Below are positions 58,701 through 64,000 of a stretch of 64,000 bases of DNA, in pieces. The notes under the pieces were generated by a model. That model ran no database searches, was not told the DNA's origin, and worked only from the letters and a program-made list of their open reading frames with translations. The DNA is from Diadema setosum (lineage: Eukaryota; Echinodermata; Echinoidea; Diadematoida; Diadematidae): assembly GCF_964275005.1 (NCBI RefSeq), contig NC_092702.1:9328830-9392829 (forward strand). The letters run 5' to 3'. Every line of letters starts with the position of its first letter. Within the stretch, counting starts at the first letter, position 1. Position numbers and translations under genes: made by a program.

Positions 58701-59934
58701 AACGGTTTGAACGCCAGGCTCTACAGTTGTACACGGGAATCTCACCAACATAAACGTAGATGTAGGCAGTTCATAAATCCAAACCAAGACACAAGGGCAA
58801 ACCTAACCATAGCAAGACAACGACAGAAAAGCGGAGGTCCAACGTGACGGTTCCCTATGTTTCCGGACTTTCAGAGAAAATCCGTAGAATCTTCAGCAAG
58901 CATCATATTCCTGTCTCATTCAAGCCTACCAACACATTGAGACAGAAGTTAGTCCATCCTAAAAGACTCCGAAGGACAAAAAAACAATGTGGTCTATGCT
59001 GTCCAATGCAAGGATGACGAGTGTGAAGAGCTGTACATAGGAGAGACAAAGCAGACCTTCGCCAAACGTATGTACCAGCATAGACGAGCTAGCTCGTCTG
59101 GATGTGGAGACTCTGCCGTATACTCCCATCTGAATAGCAGTAAGCACACCTTTGACAACAAGGAAGTGATCATCTTAGATCGCGAGGCATGGTGGTTCGA
59201 GAGGGGAGTCAAAGAGTCTTTCTATGTAAAAAGGGAGGAGCCATCCCTAAACCGAGGAGGGGCCTGCAACACAACCTAGCCGGAGCCTACAACCCAGCAG
59301 TTCGGAAGATTCCTCGACGCTTTCCGAAATTCCCTGACCTTGTTACGGGTCAACAACCAATTGCAGCCAAAGATCAGTCGGCCTGATGAAGCGTCCCGGA
59401 GAGGATGTGAAACGTCGCTACTCCAAATTACAAGTCAGTCCAGTTGACTAGATTTACCGATATACTTCACAAAGACGCATACAATTTTGTATTTTTTTGT
59501 TTTGTTTATGAAGTTTCCGGTTCCAATACTAAACTTGATACTAGTATTGTACATACTCATGCATGTGGTATTTCAGTATCACCTAGTTTTCAAGTTAACA
59601 TACTGTAATTCCATATTGTGCAAATTCATTCATGAGTTTCCTTTCCTTTCTGTCACATGTTACTTACGCACACAATAAGGGAACTGTTATCCTTACTGTC
59701 ATAACACAGATTCTTCATTGGACACAACTGAATCCTCCTATGTATGTCATGTATGTCAGTGTTCTTCATTTTTTTTTTGCAATTACATGGTATCGTGACC
59801 AGCATAATGAGCAAAGATTTTCAGATATAGGTATTTCTTGCTTTATTATTTGTAATCACGCAGGGAAATGCATTGCTTGCCAGTCTGGGGCCACTTTCTT
59901 CAGCATCAGTGCATCCTCTCTCACATCCAAATGG
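40766..59934 (+). CDS. FIGNL1: Fidgetin-like protein 1, AAA+ ATPase (3' end outside window)
   Basis: Twelve coding exons: 40766-40932, 42362-42447, 44920-44973, 45326-45408, 46942-47542, 49816-49988, 50437-50534, 51753-51821, 54543-54669, 55210-55310, 57396-57475, 59864-59934. All junctions keep phase, giving 570 codons. FIGNL1 binds RAD51 and acts in homologous recombination. The N-terminal region ([23 protein letters not shown]) matches vertebrate FIGNL1. Exon 5 codes ~200 low-complexity Ser/Thr/Pro/Asn-rich residues. Exons 7-8 ([10 protein letters not shown]) cover the segment around the RAD51-binding FxxA-type region of the family; I do not see a clear FxxA. Exons 9-12 carry [26 protein letters not shown]-type [11 protein letters not shown], and Walker [13 protein letters not shown]. 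Walker B and the C-terminal domain (VGEGEK onward) lie beyond 64,000. The start ATG at 40766 follows an acceptor-like AG at 40755. No stops or shifts were seen. Confidence 0.93.
41136..41632. mobile_element. TTAA-flanked MITE in FIGNL1 intron 1
   Basis: Ends ctctttatgtgcca and tggcacataaagag are bordered by TTAA (41132-41135, 41633-41636). About 497 bp, piggyBac-like, non-coding. Confidence 0.75.
42688..43112. mobile_element. TTAA-flanked MITE in FIGNL1 intron 2
   Basis: Ends aggtggatagtcccgg and ccgggaccatgcccct (imperfect), with TTAA at 42684-42687 and 43113-43116. About 425 bp. The interior is CG-richer than the intron. Confidence 0.65.
43141..44490. repeat. Repeat with seven X-box palindromes (GTTGCCATGGTAAC)
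   Basis: The left edge has the hairpin 'acccccgccacacatagtgtgaagggggt'. The body consists of about seven diverged ~148-bp units. Each unit contains GTTGCCATGGYAAC or a one-base variant, at 43346, 43492, 43640, 43786, 43915, 44068 and 44214. Units also share 'cttccacagttt.aagcaatt.aa.tcaaattt.gta' and 'gtgtag.t.tgcaaga'. Both outer parts contain a 'gggg.tat..gaatcacc' word in direct orientation. It is a transposon-like family in FIGNL1 intron 2 with no coding sequence. Confidence 0.85.
45837..46030 (+). mobile_element. tRNA-derived SINE
   Basis: An A-box-like tggctctgtgg (45845) and a B box ggttcaagtcc (45889-45899) are spaced as in a tRNA. They are followed by 'aaggcactttattctcattgcctacatcctt', a tail seen, from memory, in echinoderm SINEs. 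The outer bases agctac/gtagct can pair like an acceptor stem, but the T stem does not pair, so it is not a working tRNA. FIGNL1 intron 4. Confidence 0.65.
46470..46718. mobile_element. MITE, TA target, TCGTCGCTGGGG ends
   Basis: Arms tcgtcgctggggcgacaaga and tcttgtcaccccagcgacga, extended by 'cctcgtatct' and 'agatacaagg'; TA on both sides. About 249 bp. FIGNL1 intron 4. Confidence 0.75.
47715..48477. mobile_element. Non-autonomous DNA transposon in FIGNL1 intron 5
   Basis: Ends tgtgacccgctacaacaaaa and ttttgttgtagtgagtcaca (two mismatches), continued by 'ccttaagtcg' and 'cgactttagg', with TA on both sides. About 763 bp, non-coding. Confidence 0.75.
49999..50210. repeat. (TTCA)n / (CATC)n microsatellite
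   Basis: About 200 bases of attc/cact/catc tetranucleotides directly after the FIGNL1 exon 6 donor. The long HSFIHSFIH-type frames here are artefacts. Confidence 0.9.
50933..51131. mobile_element. Pogo/Tigger-like MITE in FIGNL1 intron 7
   Basis: Ends cagtcaaacctgtcttaaat and gctatagacatgtttgactg with TA on each side (50931-50932, 51132-51133). The inside has repeated 'tatagcg.ccacct'. About 199 bp. Confidence 0.75.
52116..52383. mobile_element. hAT-type MITE, 8-bp target duplication AGTAGGCC
   Basis: Ends cagtgccgtatattaagaga and tctctttatatacggcactg, extended by 'gtctggccaa'. Flanked by AGTAGGCC at 52108-52115 and 52384-52391. A second inner palindrome (cgccatgtcgttactg / cagtaacgacatggcg) lies near both ends. 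268 bp. FIGNL1 intron 8. Confidence 0.85.
52990..53400. mobile_element. Diverged partial copy of the 56316 fold-back element
   Basis: Shares with 56510-56875 the ordered words 'ataaagagaatt.cacaaaatt', 'cacattccct.gac', 'aagaggcaagtcaagtgct', 'aaaagtgaaa', 'ctcatccag', 'attcat.actttt' and 'aaaggtgaacttgtcctt'. Only the right part of the family is present. Confidence 0.75.
53563..53950 (+). repeat. Dispersed repeat, pair of 21690-22075
   Basis: See the copy at 21690; opposite orientation. It lies in FIGNL1 intron 8. Confidence 0.75.
54036..54450. mobile_element. Pogo/Tigger-like MITE in FIGNL1 intron 8
   Basis: Ends cagttgaacctctattatcc and ggatacgagaggttcaactg with TA on each side. The 'tatccgga' word is repeated inside both ends. 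About 415 bp; the middle, about 54110-54380, is unrelated AT-rich sequence. Confidence 0.85.
55679..56314. mobile_element. MITE with GCCCCTGTCACGCTTTGC ends
   Basis: Ends gcccctgtcacgctttgc and gcaaagtgtgacggggc, about 636 bp, non-coding. It abuts the fold-back element at 56316 almost directly. FIGNL1 intron 10. Confidence 0.7.
56316..56882. mobile_element. Long fold-back element, TTTAAAGGACAAGTTCACCTT ends
   Basis: The two halves are near mirror images over almost the whole 567 bp: 'ttaaaggacaagttcacctt' pairs with 'aaggtgaacttgtcctttaa'. The inner words 'tgatgagaagactac', 'acatgcgtacaacaatataag' and 'gcacattcccttgac' also have complements. A TTAA-like border is possible. Transcripts could form a long hairpin. 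FIGNL1 intron 10. Confidence 0.8.
57613..59462 (+). mobile_element. Penelope-like element, RT and GIY-YIG parts, inverted terminal repeats
   Basis: The parts in order are a left terminal repeat (57613-57805), an RT region (about 57806-58753), a GIY-YIG endonuclease region (about 58990-59270) and a right terminal repeat (59268-59462). The RT part has [45 protein letters not shown] and [11 protein letters not shown], as in Penelope-like RTs. The nuclease part has [18 protein letters not shown]. The terminal repeats are in inverted orientation and match over about 193 bp with few differences. The element looks incomplete and broken, yet not very old. It lies in FIGNL1 intron 11. Confidence 0.88.
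59383..59412 (+). ncRNA. Hammerhead-ribozyme-like core in PLE terminal repeat
   Basis: CTGATGA at 59383-59389, then a stem CGTCC...GGATG with loop CGGAGA, then GAAA at 59409-59412. This is the conserved hammerhead core layout, and hammerhead motifs are known in the terminal repeats of Penelope-like elements. The mirrored left copy (about 57662-57691, minus) has one change in the CTGATGA box. Stems I and III were not proven, so activity is unknown. Confidence 0.45.
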
Positions 59935-60954
59935 GTAAGTAGACATTTTGTGTCTGAGAGTTTAGCCCAGCAAAAACCAAAAACCACATCTCTAGGGTTT
60001 TGGGGTGTATGTTTCTACCATTTTAGTGTTTTGTTTTCTTTGTTTTTTGTTTTGTTTTCTTTTGTTTTCTTTTTGGTTCAACATTACTATTTCATAAATC
60101 TAAAAGTAAAAAAGAACAAGAAAAGTCTTTCATGTAAGCTCTTTGTTATTCAAATTATTTGAGTTGCTAAAATGTAACAAGCCTATATTAATCCTGTAAA
60201 TTTAAAATTTATATCTGATTCAGTTGGCTGCTCGTTTTCAGAAAAGGTTCCTATTTCTCTTTCCGTTTAACAATCTTTGTACATTATTTTTTGATCTCTC
60301 ACAGTTCCATCTAATCTTTTTCTAGCATTGAATACTCAGAAAAGAGTAGACAGAAATATGCAGAGTTTCCATAGTTATTATTATTATATATTTTTGGGGG
60401 GGAAATTGTAGGGAGAGTTCTTATATGTTTTTATTTTGGGGGATGAGTGATAGTGGAGAAACAGTCTTGTAAATATCCTAAGTATGAAGTGCCCAGTATT
60501 CTCTATCAGTTTTGATTTGTAGTTGTTGCTTTGCTTAACATCCGACATAGAGTACCACAGTTCCATGTCATTGTAGTCCATACAAGGAGACATATTTCTT
60601 CACTGTGTGAAAATGAGAAACAGTGTAGATAAGGAATCAACAGAGAAATAGGAAACTATGCTGGTGAGATGTTTGATTATAATATTGTTTCATTCCTTCC
60701 ATTATTCTGCGAGCTTTCTGTCATTCAAGCCTCTCAGTTTTACTTTTCTTCTTTTTTTTTGTATAGTGATGTTTGTAATCTCTTAATCTCTTGATATTCC
60801 CCCAAATTAATATTGAATCAGTGTGTTTCCTTCCTCCTCCTCATAGTAGAGCAGATAAGCCGAAGAATTGTGCAAAATTTGACTAAAGCATGAAACTTTC
60901 ACCATTGTTAGTACATGCTATAAGATTAATTTTAAGATCGGGAGGTAAGTCTGA

Positions 60955-61995
60955 ATTGACCTCTGATGACCTCTAGAGGTCAATGACCTCAAAATCTAAG
61001 AAAATTGATATTTTGCGTCATTGGTTAATGATAAACACAGTAATGATGTACTACAACTTAATATTTGTCACAGTGAAATTGTCTTTATGTTCCACAGAGC
61101 CCTGACAGGTTTCTACCTTTGACCTCTGATGACCTCCAGAGGTCAATGACCTCAAAATGTCAGAAAATTGATATTTTGCATCATTGGTTAATGATAAAAC
61201 ACAGTAATGATGTACTAAAACTTAATTTTTGTCACAGTGAAATTGTCTTTATATTCCACAGAGCCCTGACAGGTTTCTATCTTTGACCTCTGATGACCTT
61301 CAGAGGTCAATGACCTCAAAATGTCAGAAAAAGGATATTTTAATGCGTCACTCATAACTGAAACACGATAATTATGTACTAAAAACTAATTTTTGTAAGA
61401 GGAATTGCCTCAATGTTCCACTGAGCCTTTCGAGTCAGATTTCTACCTTTGACCTCTGATGACCTCAGATGACCTATGATGAGGCCAATGACCTCAAAAT
61501 GTCAGAACATTGATATTTGGTGCAATTGGTTGATGACAAACATGATTTAGATGTTATATTCATTTGTATTACAATTGAATTGTTTTCCTATTCCACAGAG
61601 CAAGAGAAATTACTCACGTGTCTCTACCTTTGACCTCTGAGGAAGGTGACAGGTCAATGACCTCAAAATATCAGAATATTGATATTCTATGTATAGTCAA
61701 TGGTCAACTTTGTAATACCCGATGTACAATCATTTATGCTATTATAGAAGAATCTTGTCATTCCATGGAACATTGGTCGTTAGCCTGTGCATTATATCCA
61801 ACTTTGACCTCTCAGGACAATGAGAGGTCACTGAGGTCACATGTGTAGGCTTACCTGTGTTGATGTTTGGCTTCATTGGTGTAATCGTAAATGCTTAATC
61901 ATGTACAAATCACGCACTGATGTTTTGATCAAAGTATGTATGCATATTCCACAGAGCATTGGTTTATAGTAACAGGTCTCTGAAATGTGAGAGGT
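60955..61995. repeat. ~165-180-bp tandem satellite with IR1 nuclear-receptor-type sites
   Basis: About six diverged units. Each has 'tttgacctctgatgacct', then an AGGTCAATGACCT box or variant, 'caaaat.tcagaa', 'attgatatt' and 'ttccacagagc'. Perfect AGGTCAATGACCT is at 60977, 61140, 61304 and 61651; variants are near 61482, 61825 and 61992. It lies in the FIGNL1 intron after exon 12. Confidence 0.85.
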
Positions 61996-62184
61996 CAATT
62001 ACTTCAGAAATAAGCTTAAGTTTCTTGAGTGATGGCAGTGACCTCAAATACAACTGTTATGTTTGGGTTAGTTATGTAGACTAGCAAATATAGGCAAATA
62101 TGGCCATTATCTCGACACTCGAGGAAAACAAGGCCCACGAGACTGATATACAGAGTGTTTAATCTATTCAGTGTAAGTCTCATA

Positions 62185-62900
62185 GATCTTTTCCCCCATT
62201 TGTCGGACTCATTATGGGACTGGTTTGCCTAAGTGTCAAGCTCATGGGTAATATTTGCATAGTTTCCAGCTGGTGGGCCTGTATTGGCCAGTGTAAAGCT
62301 GGTGGGTTGTTACAGTATGACTGCGATGAATGACTCATGGTCCTGGAGTATACAGTCCACAGCTGCGACATCATGGACCATCTTGAAAACTTCGACATAC
62401 TGTGAGGCCCAACATGCATTCCACATGAAGCAATCCTGTGTATTGCAACTAGCTATTGCCATCCGAGACCTAGCCAGGGAATACATAAGCATTCATGGCA
62501 AACCATGGAGAAAGCGGATTGTGCAAAATATTTTGGAGTTCCAATAGGAGGCTCAGCTGGAATCAAATCGCCACAGCAGCTTAAAAAGGTTATCCTTCAA
62601 CCAAAGACTCTCTCCAGACGAAGATACGAGTATCATAAAGTTCAGGTGTTTTGCTACTCCATGCCGCTCAGGACTGTCCTGGAATATGCATGCATCATCT
62701 GGGATCCATTCACCCAGGTGAAACATCATGAAGTTTGGAATGATCCAGAGCAGATATGCACTCTTTAGCTGCAATGACCATCATATGCAAAACAAGCAGT
62801 GTTACAGCCACACTTGAAAAACAAAACAAAACTACAATGGCAATCCCTGTAAGAAAGTACAGCTCAGGCAAATTCAGCGATGATGTTCTGCATCAAGAAC
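62185..62900 (+). mobile_element. Jockey/CR1-like LINE fragments, internally deleted
   Basis: The first part reads IMDHLENFDILCEAQHAFHMKQSC and LQLAIAIRDLA, matching the RT region before the catalytic motif. The second part reads YFGVPIGG, then LRTVLEYACIIWDPFTQV, the C-terminal YASxVWDP-type signature. The RT catalytic core between them is missing. Several stops and shifts are present. FIGNL1 intron 12. Confidence 0.7.
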
Positions 62901-63679
62901 CCCACAATATTCACTCCGCAGGAAGTTGTGGCTCTATTGCTGCATTCTTCAAAAAGGGCAAATGACCAAAAATGTCAGGCATCATTTGCAAGAACACAAA
63001 GTAGGCCTACTCCCAAAAAAGGTGGCGGCTACTCTCGGCCACTGTCTCTTGTATCTCTTTGAAACACTTCAGGAGAGAGATACTCAATATTCAGCTCTGT
63101 TATTAAAGATATATATGTCTCTCTTTTTGTTTTTGCATTTGTTTGTTGTTTTTTGCTTCATATAGCTCTTTGGATACCTTCTTTAACCAATTAAGAAAAG
63201 GCTCCATGGCAGAATATTACAAGATTACACAGTATAATGAAGAAGAAGAAGAAGAAGGAGAATAGGAAATGAGATCTGCTGTCAATGGTGCAGAGCCAAT
63301 ACCAATCAGTTCCATGGCAGATCTTAGTCGGCACTGCAAAGGTTTGGATGTCTCTCTCTGTTGACAAAGGATATTCTAAAGCTCCAAGTAAGTCCATGGG
63401 GTGGTTTACATTGTCTGGGCATAGAGGGTTGGGTTGGGTATATGAGGATATGATGCTTTGTTATAACAATTAGGTCTGAGATATCTATTTTTTATGTTTG
63501 TTTTGACCATCCCGCATGGATCTCCAACGAAAAGGAATGATAATGTGTTAGACCCAGCCGCCACCGTGTTTTTTCAATAGATTTTGATATTACAGTGAAG
63601 TTGAGAAAAAAGTAACCGCTCATTGTCCTAGATGGAAGTCAAAATTGAACTGTGTGTGGAATACTCTGCATACAATTTT

Positions 63680-63731
<52 letters not shown>

Positions 63732-64000
63732 CATTTTTTGGAATATAATTATTATTTCATAACAGCTGGCCATTACAAACCAATGAGACCAGACATCAAT
63801 ATTCTTACATTTTGATGCATATCTTTCAATATCCTCCAGGGGTCAGAGGATCATCGCTAATGTTCATGTAAGTGAAATGAGTACACGCCTTTTGAATTGC
63901 TCACTTTTATTGCTATAGAAATACACAATATGTGCATCATGTCAATCATTAAATATTGTATCAGTTTCATTTTCAGTCTTGGATTATTTTTTCTATGTAC
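62901..64000. other. FIGNL1 intron, no further exon seen
   Basis: Contains (AAG)n at 63240-63258 and (CA)n at 63683-63726. The exon expected next (VGEGEK...) is not present, so the intron continues past the window. Confidence 0.6.
63683..63726. repeat. (CA)n microsatellite
   Basis: About 22 uninterrupted CA units. Confidence 0.95.

Noticed and set aside
63842-63870. Mini-exon between 'ctccag' and 'gtaagt'
   Set aside because: Its translation does not match the VGEGEK segment expected next in FIGNL1 and no reading fits the phase.

Overview
The window is animal nuclear DNA: split genes with GT-AG introns, a fidgetin-like 1 gene, an SGNH esterase gene, and very many short non-autonomous DNA transposons, LINE fragments and a Penelope-like element. 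The AT-rich base composition, the frequent 'taggcctac'-type words, the tRNA-derived SINE and the transposon families seen suggest a marine deuterostome, most likely an echinoderm. That placement is an inference. No bacterial, organellar or CRISPR features were seen.

Layout. (1) 1-12,000 is a mosaic tandem array. About 520-bp units share the same flanks but carry different exon-like cores. Broken pieces of other genes lie between them: an RNF8-like FHA domain, an RRM-like piece, an old Ty3/gypsy integrase-region fossil, a 5'-truncated Tx1/L1-type LINE with a clear target duplication, and a CR1-like LINE 3' end amplified about four times. (2) 12,400-15,650 holds small inverted-repeat elements and long polypyrimidine tracts. 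(3) 16,066-19,986 (minus) is one intact, intron-less 1,306-codon reading frame. It looks like a large, poorly characterised RNase H-fold transposase with a coiled-coil N-terminal half and two Tudor-like barrels at the C-terminus. Its 5' flank is partly duplicated. (4) 20,900-24,380 is intergenic. (5) 24,390-27,875 (plus) is a four-exon SGNH/GDSL-type esterase gene of 205 codons. (6) 27,900-40,750 is intergenic: a CR1-like LINE and another LINE on the minus strand, several MITEs, and a three-level nest of insertions. (7) 40,766 to beyond the right edge (plus) is FIGNL1. Twelve coding exons, 570 codons with consistent phases, reach past the Walker A motif; the rest of the AAA+ domain lies outside. 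Most of its larger introns carry at least one recognisable mobile element. One intron holds a repeat with seven RFX-type X-box palindromes, and another holds a satellite with repeated nuclear-receptor IR1 sites.

FIGNL1 (DNA repair, AAA+ ATPase) and the SGNH esterase are the only confident host genes. They lie on the same strand about 13 kb apart, with no sign of a joint function. The best candidates for something undescribed are the exon-cassette array at 7.1-12 kb and the 1,306-aa transposase-like protein.

All coordinates and comparisons were made by eye. Family names rest on remembered motifs, not on searches.
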